Shown here piece by piece: positions 47,404 through 58,192 of a stretch of DNA of 64,000 nucleotides. Origin of the DNA: Chlorella sorokiniana (taxonomy: Eukaryota; Chlorophyta; Trebouxiophyceae; Chlorellales; Chlorellaceae). A program made the translations under genes and the position numbers. Numbering within the stretch: position 1 is the stretch's first letter; each line of letters opens with the position of its first letter. The DNA is taken from the NCBI GenBank assembly GCA_025917655.1, contig CP084609.1, forward strand, positions 1,984,001 through 2,048,000. The letters are read 5' to 3'. Below the pieces are notes generated by a model. The model was given only the letters and a program-made list of their open reading frames with translations. It was not told the DNA's origin and did no database searches.

Positions 47404-48576
47404 TCACTTTGTGTTCTTGCCCACAGGGGCCCCCGCCAGCGGGCAGGGCAGGCCTTTGTGCCCCAAGTGCCCCAGCGGCACGCCGCCGCTGCTGCTCCCG
47501 TCCGCCCCCTCGTGCTCGCTCTTGTACTGCCGCCACGTGCCCAGCAGCTGCTCCAGCTTGTCTATGTCCGTGGGCACCTCCTGCCCCGCCTTGCGCAACT
47601 CGTGCAGCTTCCTGCGGTGCCAGGAAGCTGGATGCATGGCACAGCGAAGCAAAGGACACCAACACGCGCCGCAGCCAGAACGCCAGCAGCTGTCGGCACC
47701 GCTGCGTGGATGCCGCCGCATCACACCATGCACAGCCCGACAGCCTGACCGTGGCTGCCCCCCACAGCGTTCCACACCGCAAGAGGGATGCGCAAGCCTG
47801 GGCACGCACCGCGTCATTTGCTGCGTCCACAGGAAGCGCGCGATGCAGTCGTCCACTTGGCTGGGGGTGCACCCCACTTCTGTGGCCACGCGCCGCCGTG
47901 CCTCGCGGTCAAACAGCGACAAATCTTTCTTCTCCTCGGGCCGCATTGCCCTGCGGGCGGCAGGGCGGTGGCGGGGTGCTCGCCCAGCAATGTGATCAGT
48001 GCCGGTCGTGGGTCAGTGGAGGCAAGAAGCCGGCAGGCTGCCAGTCAGCGGAGGCATAGGCAGAGGCCTGCGCCAGACTGGGCATCGGACAAACCCGGCA
48101 GCGCACAGGCAAGCCACCCTCACTTGATGATGGTCTCAAACTGCCGCATGGTGCCCTGCACCGATCCGTCTGTGATGGCGCTGGTGCCGTGCACAAAGCC
48201 GCTGAGCGCTCCCAAGCGCCGCGCTTGCGTCAGGTGGCTGGCAAACGCTGCGGCCAGGGGCACCGGCAACGTTGTGGCAGCTGTCGACAGCAGCAAGCGG
48301 CCCAGGGCGAGGTACGCAGTGCTGCACAAGCCTCACTTTCAAAGTCTAGATCCCCGTCATTGCTCCCTCCAAGCGATGCTGGCATCCGCTCCGCCAGCCA
48401 TCCCGCGATGGCCCCCAGCTTATCGGTGGCAGCCAGCCAGGCGGGCGAGCTGTGCAGGGCCAGCGCCGCCTGCGCCTGCCACAGCGCCCGGCTGGCGCGG
48501 CAGGGTGCGCAGGCTGCCGCTCAACCAGCTGACCAAGCAGCATGAGGCCGCGTGCTTGTTGCCGTAGCGCCAGCAT
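47404..48576 (-). CDS. SRP54 M-domain-like protein with mitochondrial-type leader
   Basis: Exons are 48124-48576, 47810-47950 and 47404-47611. The start gives an amphipathic basic leader (MLALRQQARGLMLLGQLVER). The conserved-looking core reads SAITDGSVQGTMRQFETIIK, then AMRPEEKKDLSLFDREARRRVATEVGC..QVDDCIARFL. Its order of an RF.TII.AM helix, an EE-K turn and a RRR-A...V..V helix is what the RNA-binding M domain of SRP54/Ffh shows. No GTPase domain is present. The tail includes KLHELRKAGQEVPTDIDKL and a Gly/Pro end. If the resemblance is real it would be a stand-alone M-domain relative, perhaps in mitochondria. One-base breaks are inferred near 48500 and 48315. The gene is convergent with the type II membrane-protein gene. 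Confidence 0.5.
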
Positions 48577-49123
48577 ACCCTGCGGATTAGGGACAATGCA
48601 GTAACAGTGATTGGAATGCGATCAGCGGCAGCGGGCAGCGGTGGCTCCAGCGGGCCCCCACCGCACGCATGCTAACTGCCAAACCGGCACATTGACATGG
48701 TTGACAAAGACTTTACAAAACCTTAGTAATGCTGCAAGAACGCAGAGGAGGCTGGCGCGGGTCGCACAAAACCGGGCTCCTCATGGAGCTTCCCATCGGG
48801 GTTGAAACGCGCACTCACTGTAGTGGCGCCTGTCAAAGGGTAATCGCGGCAACGTGAGCGCCGTAAATCCAAGGCTGTAGTCTAGCAGCAGGTGGACAGC
48901 ACACTGGAGGAACCCTTTCCCCACTTGTTATCTTGTATTGAAATTCAATGATGTCTGTAGTGTGAGACAAGAGCTGCGCGCAAAACTACCGCCGCATCAT
49001 TGGGATTGGCTGTAGCAGGACGCCGCCATCCCCTGAAGTGCAAGCAGGACATGCAGTTGCCTGGACAAAAACATTCCTGTCTGGGCTGATGGTAAGGACA
49101 TTCATGTTGAAGTGCTTGAAACA
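48577..49123. other. Intergenic between SRP54-like and CYP97C genes
   Basis: About 550 bases holding the promoter of the SRP54-like gene and the 3' region of CYP97C, both on the minus strand. GC drops around 48890-49130. No other feature was seen. Confidence 0.35.
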
Positions 49124-52100
49124 TCAAATGTAACAAACGCACCACACCCAACAAATCGCCCGCCTACGCCGCCCCCACCGCCGCCGCCGTGGGTGCCGCC
49201 GCCCGCTGCCGCCCCGCCGCCGCTTGACGTGCATGTAGAGCCCGTTCTTGGTGTGGATGGTGGCTCCGGTGGTCATGCCGGGGTCGTGTCCAGGCTTGGG
49301 GGAGAAGTCAAAGTCCTTGAGCATCACCGCCAGCGCAACCACCGCCTCCATCAGCGCAAACTGGTCGCCAACGCACTTGCGGGGGCCGCCGCTGCGGCAG
49401 GCAGGCAGCATCAGCTTGTCTTTCAGATGGGCAACCGCGGAGTGCAGGAAAGCGGCTGGATAGGGGCGCCGCCAGCCGCCGCGAGCTGCTGCGAGTGCAT
49501 GCGCCGCTCGCCGCTTCCACCAGCACAGCTTTCGATGGCCGCGTGTTGCAGGTGTGGGCCCCTCTGCATCTGCGCCCGCATCTTCCTGCAGCCAGCTGCC
49601 CCCCTCCCCGCTCAGCCCCCACCCCACCCACCCCCACCCACCATCATCTTATGCCCCGCCCCCCCGGGGTTCAGTCCGCACCTGAAGGGGATGTAGCGGT
49701 AGTCGGTGTTCTGCTCGCTGGGCACGGGGCCGTCCAGCGGGAAGCGCTCCGGCTCAAACTCGTCGGGTCGGTCCCACACTGGGGAGGGCGGCGATGAGGG
49801 GAGGGGGCAGAGAGGGGCAGCCGTGAGACGAGAGGCAAGGCAGCGGTCAGGACGGGTACGCCACACAGGCGCAGCCACACCCGGCCATCCAGCAGCCAGC
49901 TAAGCAGCCCGCAGCCCTAGGTGGTGACCAAGGTAAGCAAGATCAGCAGGGAAACCGGGCCTACCTGCGGGGGAGCGGTGGATGTTGTACACCGATATCA
50001 TGACGTCCTGGCCCCGTGGCACGGTGTACCCGCCTGCACAGCATGCAGAGCGGGGGGATGGGGAAGAGGGGAAGGATGGGGGGCAGCCAGCATGCGCGGC
50101 ATGACTCCCTGCGCCGAAAACAGCCCCTGGCTCCAAGCAGAGCCAGACCCACAAGCTCCAACTTTGTGTCCAGCCTGCACGCCCGGCAGTACATTGCGGT
50201 ACCGCCCCGCACCGCTGCGCACCCACCGGGCAGCTCATCCTCCACCATGGCGCGGCGCAGCAGCACGGGGGTGGGGGTACAGGCGCATCGACTCGTTGAT
50301 GCAGCGCATGCAGTACTTGAGGGCCTGGTAGTCCGCTGCGGCCGAACAGAAGAGGCAAAAGCGTGTGGGAGAAGGGGAAGCATGAGGCATGGGAAGCAAA
50401 GGTTGGGTAGAGGAGTTGAGACAGGGGTGACCGGCTGTCGAAGAAACGACAGACTCGTGGGGAGGCAAGAGCAGGACACCAGCGGAGCTTGCAGGCAGGC
50501 GCCGGCCGGCAGGAGAGCACGAGGCACAGCCGTGGGCAAGCGGCAGTGTCACCCACCCATGGTGGGCTTGGCGCGGCTGCCCAGCACCCGATCGACCTCC
50601 TCCTGGGCCTGAAAAGGGGTGGTGCAGGGGGGGAGGAGGGCGAGCGCTGGCGGTTTGAGTGGCTCGCACTCGTGCTCGCAGACCTTATGACCAGCGAGCG
50701 AGGGGAGATGGTATTGTGCCCGTGTCTTTCACCAGGCAGCTGGCCACGTCGCTGCAGGTGCGACCCATAGTTGCACAGAGGCGCACACATGCACGAACGC
50801 CGCCCGCCCACCTTCTTGAGCTTGTCTGGGTTGCGTGCCAGCAGGTCGACTGTCCAGGTCAGCACCGACCCGGTGGTCTCATGTCCTGCCACCTGAACAC
50901 AGCGGCGGTGAGCAGCGTGAGCAGCGTGGAAGGCCGCCGGGCACGCACTGCTCGGGGGCGTCAGCCACCCAAGGGGCAGCCCAACCCCACCGCCTGCCTC
51001 CAGGCAGCCTCGACCGCAGCCAGGCACAGCGCGGCAGGCAGCTGCGCTGAGCCCACCAGCATGGACAGCAGGTCGTCCCGCAGCTGCTCCGACCCCACCT
51101 CCTCCCGTGATGCAATCAGGAAGCGCAGCACTGCACCGGGAGGGGTGGGGTGGGGTATGGTAGGTGGGGAGGGCGGACAAGGTAAATTCTGAGACCGGGT
51201 CAGAAACAGGGCTTGTGGGGCAGCTTATGCGTTGCGAAACCTCAGCCCAGGCTTTCTGAGGGCCAGCAGGGACGGCGGCTTGCAAGCTGCGCAGTTGCCA
51301 CAGAGCAATGCACCCCTGGTGAACACAGGCATGTGCAGGGGGCCAGCGGCAGGAGCAGGAGTTTGGGCGTGGCGCACCCGAGGGGTCTGCATCGTTGATG
51401 TAGCCCTCCTCAAAAGAGGCCGCCTCCTCCGCGTCCACCATCGCCTTGCACTTGGCTATCAGCTCCTCCGTGGTTTGCCTGGCCGGCGGCGGGTGGAGGC
51501 AGGGGAGGACACAGGTGGAGCTCGCACACGACGTGTGATTTGCACACGGATCAAGCCAGGAAGCAGCAATATGTACCCCCTCCCCCGTGCCCACGCCAGC
51601 CCCGCACCGGATGAGGGCCACGGCGGCGGCGGCCTTGCGCTGGCGGGGCACAAAGAGGTTGATGAGGGGGTACTTCCAGTAGGGCAGCAGGTCGGTGGCC
51701 CGCGTCTCAGTCTCCTTGAGCGCCGTGTACACCGCCTGGCCGGTCAAGGGGGGGGTGGGGCAGGGGTGGAGGTGGGTGTGTAGGGCGTGTGTGAAGTCGG
51801 GGGGTGCAGGGTGGGGGGCAGCAGGCAGGGTCGTGGATGGATGGACAAAGCTGCACTGCATGAGCTGCGCACTTTCAAGAGGGAGCGTGGCGGTTCAAAG
51901 CAGGAAGGCGGCCGGCAACTCGCCGGCAGGCGCTCTGCCTGGCCCACAAGCCCAACCCCCTGGAACAGGCTGTTCCAGTGCTTTGCCAGAGTGCCCCCGC
52001 TGCCCCCCAAAAACAACCAACACACACATACATACAGCCGCACCCCCACACACACACACACCCACCTGGATGACGGGCGTGTTCTTGTTGAGCGCGTCAA

Positions 52101-53888
52101 AGTCGTAGTTGAACACCGCCTTGCCGATGACGTCCAGCGTCAGCTGGCTGAAGCACGCCTCCATGTCGATTGCCTCGCCTGTGTGTGTATGTGTTGAGCA
52201 TGTGTGTGGGGGGTGGGGGCGGGGAAGCAGTCAATGGTGCGCGAAACAGGCTATGGGAGCTCTGTTCACGAGCAACACCTCGCTCTGGGCAAGACGAACA
52301 AGGTCAAAGGCAGGCGGCCAGGGCTGGGCGTGGCCACCCACCCGAGTCCGCCGCCACTGCCAGCTTCTGGTTCAGGTGCAGCGCCGACTCGCCAAACACA
52401 CGGTCCAGCATGACTTCCAGGTAGCCCCTGCGGTACCGAGAGGAAGGGGGATACGAGGAGAGATTGCACCGCCAGGAGCAAGAGTCCGAGCGTACCGCAG
52501 CAATGAATCGGGGGCGGCATGCAGCGCCGGCAGTGCCCCAGCTGCCGACACTATCGGTCGCCGACCTTGCCTCCACCCCACCCAAACCACGACCCAAAGG
52601 AAAGGCTCGCCTGTGCAGGGCGGGGCCCACGGCACGGCGACGCACGCGCCACTGGTCGCCGCCTGCCACTGCAAAGCCCTCCCCAAACAGGAACTTGGAC
52701 ACCTCCGCGACCAGGCCCTTCTCGTACCGCGGGTTGTTGGGATTGTCTGCAGTACACGGTTGAAGGGTGTAGACAGGGCGTTACGTAAGGCGCTGGTAGC
52801 ATTCAGCAGCAACAGCGCAAGCGTGCGGGGTGGTTGGTACTTGTTGGGACACGGGGTTTTGGGCGGGGGGTTGCCGGGGGAAGGCTGGCAGCCGCCTCCG
52901 ACAGCCAGACCGCGTGCATCAGGGCTGAAGAAGCCGCGCTGCGTGGTTCTTTGTCACTGCCCTGCGGCGCACGCTAAGCACGCCGTGGCTGGCGTGGCAT
53001 GGGCTCACCCGAGGCACGCAGCACGTGCTTGGCGCACTCAGGGTCGGAAATGACCAGGAAGGAAGACACAGGGCCTGCGGGCGGCAGGGTGCAGGCCACA
53101 GCCCCGCCGGTCAGCCGCTGGCGGGCCCGGCTGGCACGCTGCCGCTTGGCCGAGCGGACCAGCAATGGTGAGGAGGAGCACGGACCCCGCCTGCCCTTGC
53201 GGCGTGTTCCCGCGCTCAGCTGGTCCAGGCCAGACGCGCCAGCTGAGCCCCTTGCCCTCCCTCCAACTATCACACACGCAAACATGCACCAAACATGCAC
53301 ACAAACAATCACGCAGACGCACACGCGCCGCCGCCGCCGCCGCCGCACCCGTGGGCAGCAGGTACACGGGGCCTGCCTCCTCCATCCACTTGAACAGCGC
53401 CTTGAACAGCGCGCCCCGAGCAGGTCCTGGATGTCTTCCGGCTTCGCGTTGGCCACCGGCACGTTCTGGGCATTTTAAGCGGCGGGGGCAGGGAAAGCAG
53501 GAAGAGTGAGCCGCTTGGCATGGGCAAGATCACAGCACCCCGCAGCTGGCCCAGGCGGTGGGCTCGCTTGCTGGCCGGGATGCGTGGGGCTCTGGGGGAA
53601 GCGAGAGAGAATGATCGGGAGGGGCAGCACGCTGCCTTGTTGCCGCCACCATGCCGCAGTCAGCATGGTATGGCCAGCAAGCGAGCTTGAAGCCGGATTG
53701 TTATGGTATCTGGCTTGCAAGAGCAAAGGCGTGCAGCTTGCTGCACCCCACAGACCAGCACGCACCGACTTGCCGCCCCACAGCTGGCTGAGCTGCGTCA
53801 GCCAGCCGGGGCTCAGCATCGAGCGCCCAGCGCCCGCAGCGTCAATGAGCTTGCCCGTGTCAATGGTCTGGTTCAGGTCGTACTCCTC
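49124..53888 (-). CDS. CYP97C: Cytochrome P450 CYP97C, carotenoid epsilon-ring hydroxylase
   Basis: About fourteen exons are placed, from 53766-53888 and about 53345-53465, through 53009-53074, 52611-52746, 52342-52427, 52066-52178, 51608-51735, 51378-51478, 51057-51130, 50812-50892, 50557-50608, 50227-50335, 49965-50033 and 49682-49778, to 49124-49391. Hallmarks: the I-helix [15 protein letters not shown], ExxR in [14 protein letters not shown], and the heme loop [20 protein letters not shown] with the ligand Cys. The CYP97C (LUT1)-specific stretches [38 protein letters not shown] and [10 protein letters not shown] are present. In plants the enzyme hydroxylates the epsilon ring of alpha-carotene in chloroplast membranes to make lutein. 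The 5' exon with the transit peptide was not identified. One-base breaks occur at the G5 run 50267-50271 and the C4 run 53414-53417. One intron appears to use a GC donor (52610). Confidence 0.92.
53326..53346. repeat. (CCG)n repeat in CYP97C intron
   Basis: Six to seven CCG units just after the exon that ends LLPTG. Confidence 0.8.
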
Positions 53889-54693
53889 CTGTGCAACACA
53901 AGGAAGCAGTTCTTGCAGGCGGTTTGGCGGAACTCAGGCTTGCCCAAAGTGGGGCCAGCGGGGACGGGCGCAGCGGCGGGGCTCCAACACTCGTATCAGA
54001 GACAGCCATCAGTCCGAAATCACGCCCTCGTCGACCACTTCTTCCTTAAAACCCGATGGATGCAAAAGCTCGACTTGCCGAACGCTACAAGCTCAGCGCA
54101 CCTTTTCCTCCGTGGCTGCCCTGGCTTCAAGGCGCCGATGTTGCACTGCATGGCTTCTACGCAATACTATACGCGCATGAGAAAACGGGCGAACCGAGCG
54201 TGGCGCTGAACTCGCTACTGTCGACTGCATAGCGCTACTCACTGACGCATTGACAGAGTAACTTGAACAATTAGGATATTGTTATGGCCGACAGTCGGAA
54301 TTTACCATTCAACACTCTGCACGTGGCCTCTTCTGGCTAGACTCTCGCCAAGATGTGGCATTTCACGCATTTCACGCAGAACTAGCTTGCGGTTGCACGA
54401 GCCCTGGGGCTATTAGAGCAGGGGTTCGACTCCAATGCATTTCAGTAACAATTGTGAAGTGTCGACAGTTTGATTGCCCACCCGCCCACGCTAGAGTAAC
54501 CGCGCTTCTAACCCTCCCGCTTGAGTCCCTGCAGCTGGTTCGCCCCATAACTGATCGAACAGGCTGTTTGGACTCAAAGCAGCAGCACAGCTCACTCCAC
54601 AGCGGCTGGAGCTCCTCGACCTGCGGCGGTCCAGCGAGGGTGTCGGTGCCAGGCACCCGTGGTGGCAGCAGCCGCTAGGAGCGGCCAGCAGCC
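53889..54693. promoter_or_regulatory. Divergent region CYP97C (-) / OPA3 (+)
   Basis: About 800 bases, AT-richer around 54160-54480. It should include the unidentified CYP97C transit-peptide exon and both promoters. A minus-strand ATG near 54138 with a donor at about 54095 was considered for that exon, but its phase does not fit the next exon. Confidence 0.35.
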
Positions 54694-55932
54694 ATGGCGG
54701 CCATGCTGTTCAAGGTACTGGTTCGCTGCCGCCGTTAATTGTGACAGGGTGCAGCAGGAGGGCCAGCACAGTTGGCCTCACCTGCTGGCCGATTGCCCTA
54801 CACTATGCCCGCAGGTGGGGCTGCTGACGATGAAGACGGCGGCCAAGCCCCTGGCCACCCAGTTTGAGAAGCTGGTGATGAACCACCCCGTGTGGCGCGC
54901 CAGGGTCATCGACATCGCGCAGGTGGACGCCCAACCCGCCCCGTAGCCTGCATCCCCAGCCTGTCTCCGCCTGCACCCTGCACGTCAGCCCATCTGGGCG
55001 GGACCTCCCCGCCTTGCGTCCCCCACCCTGCCCCTCGCTGATGGCGCACAGCACCTTGCCAAGGCTCGGGCGACACCTGGGTGTTTGCCTGCCCCCCGCA
55101 GTGGCTGCACCGCACAGAAGTGAGCATCACGCGGGGGCGGAGGGGCGCACCGGCAAGGCGTTTGTGGCGCAGATGACGGAGGAGAAGGCAATGGCGCTGG
55201 CCTCCAAGGTGGTGTCGGAGGGCTTCATCTACACGGTGCGCTGAGTCGCGGGGGCCGCGGGGGGCAGGGGGTGGGGTGTGCTGTGCATGTGTTGGTGAAG
55301 GGGGCTGACCAGGGCCTTCATTGACAAGGTGGAACGTGGTGGGGCTGCTGTGGGGCGGCGCGGCAGCATGCCGCGGGTGCGCGCTCCGCAGCGTTGAAAG
55401 CGTGGCTGCAAGTGCAGCGTGCATTTGCTTCCTGCCGCTCCTCTGCCTTGGCCACACGGTGGGACGTGCTCTCTGCCGCAGATGGGTGTGGTGCTGTTGT
55501 TGGTGGAGCTGAATCGAAAGAACAAGGAGGATGTGGAGAAGAAGGAGAAGGAGAGATCGGAGAAGGCGGCAATCAGGGACCTGCACGAACGCCACCTGCG
55601 GGCAGAGAAGGTGAGCCTGCACTTGAACCCCCTCGCAGCAGCAGCCAAGCTACGCCGACGTGCGCTGGGAATGCATGCGGCAGCTGCGTCTGCGACGGAG
55701 CCCGTTGCCCACCCCCTCAGCTCGTGCCGGCAGACGACACGAACACGGCAGAACCTGGCTTGCACTGCCGGTCCCTGTTGCAACCTGCCCGCTTGGCCCC
55801 ACTGCCCAACAGGACCTGCGGGAGGAGCTGCGCACCGTGAGCCGCCAGCTGCACAGCCTGGACGAGAAGCTGCAGTTCATGGAGCAGCAGCTGGGGCGGC
55901 GGCGCAGCTGGCTGCCGCTGTGGGGGTCGTGA
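54694..55932 (+). CDS. OPA3: OPA3-like mitochondrial protein
   Basis: Exons are 54694-54714, 54815-54922, 55102-55235, 55482-55610 and 55813-55932, about 170 residues. The order of features matches OPA3: a short MAAMLFKVGLLTMKTAAKPLA leader helix, NHPVWRARVIDIAQWLHRTEV, then FVAQMTEEKAMALASKVVSEGFIYT and the hydrophobic MGVVLLLVEL. A charged coiled coil follows (NKEDVEKKEKERSEKAA; ELRTVSRQLHSLDEKLQF). Family members sit in the mitochondrial inner or outer membrane and influence mitochondrial shape and lipid metabolism. A one-base break occurs in the G5 run at 55133-55137 in exon 3. Without it the frame would be lost before the conserved hydrophobic helix. Confidence 0.85.
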
Positions 55933-56153
55933 GGCCAGCCGCCCGCCGCCCGGCCCACGCCATACCGCACGTTGTCCTGGCGCAAGCCGCCCTCATTTTT
56001 TCAGCAAGCACCCATTTCTGCCTTGACCCGTCTCTGCTTTCCTTGAGAACTGCCGGCCCGTCTGGACGCCAGCCAACCGCACTGTAGCACTGCCATCCTG
56101 CACCCAGGCACGCCTCCCAGCACAGCTACCCTCTCTTTGAGGCAGACTGTGCC

Positions 56154-56158
56154 TTACA
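56154..56158 (-). terminator. TGTAA polyadenylation signal, 296-residue unknown
   Basis: Minus-strand TGTAA about 183 bases past the stop at 56341. Confidence 0.5.
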
Positions 56159-56320
56159 GCAGGCGGACCTGACCAGGAGTCGCATCCTGCACAGCTCCGA
56201 GCGCCGATCTGCGCCGCATCTGCGCTCGCAGCGCGGCTGCGGCTGTTAGTGGAAGCGGCATGTTTGCGGCGGCGCTGCACCAGCGCCTGCCTGCGATGCG
56301 GTGCGGGCGGCTCCGCCACG

Positions 56321-56340
56321 CTGCGCTGCGCTGCGCTGCG
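56321..56340. repeat. (CTGCG)4 tandem repeat
   Basis: Four exact CTGCG units immediately past the stop of the 296-residue unknown on the minus strand. Confidence 0.8.
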
Positions 56341-57779
56341 CTATGCCACGTAGGCGCTCGCTCGCAGCTCCCGCTCCGCCAGGCTGCGCCGCACCTCGTC
56401 CTTGAAGCCCGGCAGGTCCCAGAAGCCGCCCGCCACGCAGTCCTCCACCAGGGCTGCGTCCTCGGGCGGTACGGCGGTACCGTCCTTCAGCCCCAGCACC
56501 AGCCGCGCGATGGCGTCCACCGCCACGTCAGCCTGCGCAGGTCGTGCACAGCGGGCAGCGCGCGCACCAGGCAGGAGCGTCGAGGGCAAGCCACAAGCCA
56601 GGCGTTTGGCTGTGCGCGGGGTCCCTGATCCTGCCCAGCCACCCTTTGCTCCTGTTCACCAACAGCATGCACCGCAGCGTCATTGGGCACTGCGCAGCAA
56701 CAGCGCAGCAATGGCAGACCCCACCTGCTGCGAGGGCTGCCGCGCGGCCGCTCCATGTACGTGTACCGCGCATGTACCTCGCCAAGGGCCTCGTTGAAGC
56801 GGTCCATCTCGTACTCCAAGTCAGAGCTGCAGCGCATTGTTCGTATGGGAACGACTCCGGGCGTTTTGTGAGGTTTTCATGTGTGGGCGGGGGAGGTGCC
56901 CATGGCTGGAATCAATGCCATTCAAGCTGGGTATGAGAGCAGCCGAATGGACAGCCGCAGCAAAAGCAGGTGCATTGCCTCATAACCCCTGCCCATACAC
57001 TCACGATACGCGCAGGCGGCGAGCTGCGTCCACTATCGCCTTGCCCGGCAGCACGCCCGCCCCCTGGCGCGCCATCCACAGCGACAGCAGCACGTAGCGG
57101 CGCTGCGCGGCCTTGCCGTGCCTCGACTGCAGCTCTGCTACGGCCACCTGCAGGAAGGGGGGCAGGGGCAGGCCCAGTGTATCAGTCTGCTGCGCCAAGG
57201 CGCCTTGTCGGGCCAGCAAACGGGTCCACATGAAGCCGCGCGTGGCATGAGCGGGCGGCAACACATCTGCCGAGTCGGCGGCACTCGCCTGGAAGCCTTC
57301 CGGGGCTGCGTCGAACACCTGGCGGCAGAACTCGGGGTAGGCCTGCGGTGGCGACGGCGGAACCGTGCTTGGCATGTACACGTGCATACGGGCTGTGAAA
57401 GCAGTCCGGCAACAGTCCCTCAACAAGCAAACAAGCAAACACGCTGCACCCACCAGGGAGCACCCACCTGCACGTCGTTGCCCACGCCGCCCTCTGTGGA
57501 TGTGAGGCGGGAGATGAGGCCGATGACGGGCAGCGCTCCGCTGATCTGCTTTGCCATGCGCCTCACAGAGTCCCCCAGCCCCTCTCTGCAAGCACGCGCA
57601 AGCGGCAGCACCGCGGCAGTCGACGGGGCGGGCTCAAAGGGTGCAGCAGCAGGCAGCAGCGACGGCACGGCATGCAGCCAGCGCACCCTTGCTGCGCCCG
57701 CGTCTGCACGTGCTGCCCTCGTGTCGGACCGCTGTGCTGCTGCCGCCAGGGCGTCTGCCAAGCTGCAGGGCTGCTGCAT
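56341..57779 (-). CDS. Conserved-looking unknown protein, probably plastid
   Basis: Exons 57468-57779, 57005-57342, 56778-56826 and 56341-56532 join in frame to 296 residues. The start at 57779 is the first ATG that keeps the frame; earlier exons are possible. The N-terminal 70 residues are rich in Ala, Arg and Ser, like a transit peptide. The body reads as a compact helical protein: ALPVIGLISRLTSTEGGVGN, AYPEFCRQVFDAAPEGFQ, RRYVLLSLWMARQGAGVLPG, SDLEYEMDRFNEALGE and a final acidic/hydrophobic helix (EDCVAGGFWDLPGFKDEVRR). I believe similar proteins occur in plants and algae but cannot name the family, and no catalytic motif is visible. It is convergent with OPA3 and divergent from HP30. Confidence 0.65.
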
Positions 57780-58192
57780 GTCCGCTGTGTGCCTGCAGAA
57801 AGGAGGCACGGCGTTAACGACGAGCGGCGGCAGCAGCAGCAGCAAGGCTGGCAGAACTTCTGAGGTGTATGCTGCTTCCTGCTCGGCTCATACACCAACA
57901 ATTCATCACCTGCCGCCCTTGTGCCACTTTTCAGCGGGGAGACGTGCATACTGCTGCTGGGAGCTGCGCTGGTGAGCAGAGGGTGTCTGTAAGCAGGACA
58001 CAAAAGGTATGGCTTGTGCAAATCACAATTTAAGTAATCAAGAGCGCGATCCTCGCACGGCACCGACAGGATTGACTTTCGCCTGCTGTCGTGCTTTGCT
58101 GCAACGGCGCATCGTCATGCATTCGGCTTCACCCTGTGCCACTCAGTTCTCAAGATTGATTCAAGGGTTGAGCTGGGAAAGGGCAGGCCACA
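57780..58192. promoter_or_regulatory. Divergent region, unknown gene (-) / HP30 (+)
   Basis: About 410 bases between divergent starts. The segment next to 57792 follows a CTGCAG acceptor on the minus strand, so an upstream exon of the minus gene may lie here (for example around 57930-57950). The rest is promoter by position. Confidence 0.35.

Larger units (their letters stand above)
55933..56340. other. Convergent 3' region of OPA3 and the 296-residue unknown
   Basis: Between two facing stops. It contains a minus-strand TGTAA element (56154-56158) and ends with CTGCG tandem copies. No coding feature was seen. Confidence 0.4.

Noticed and set aside
49124-53888. CYP97A or CYP97B identity for the P450
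   Set aside because: The [21 protein letters not shown] and [18 protein letters not shown] stretches follow CYP97C rather than CYP97A as recalled.
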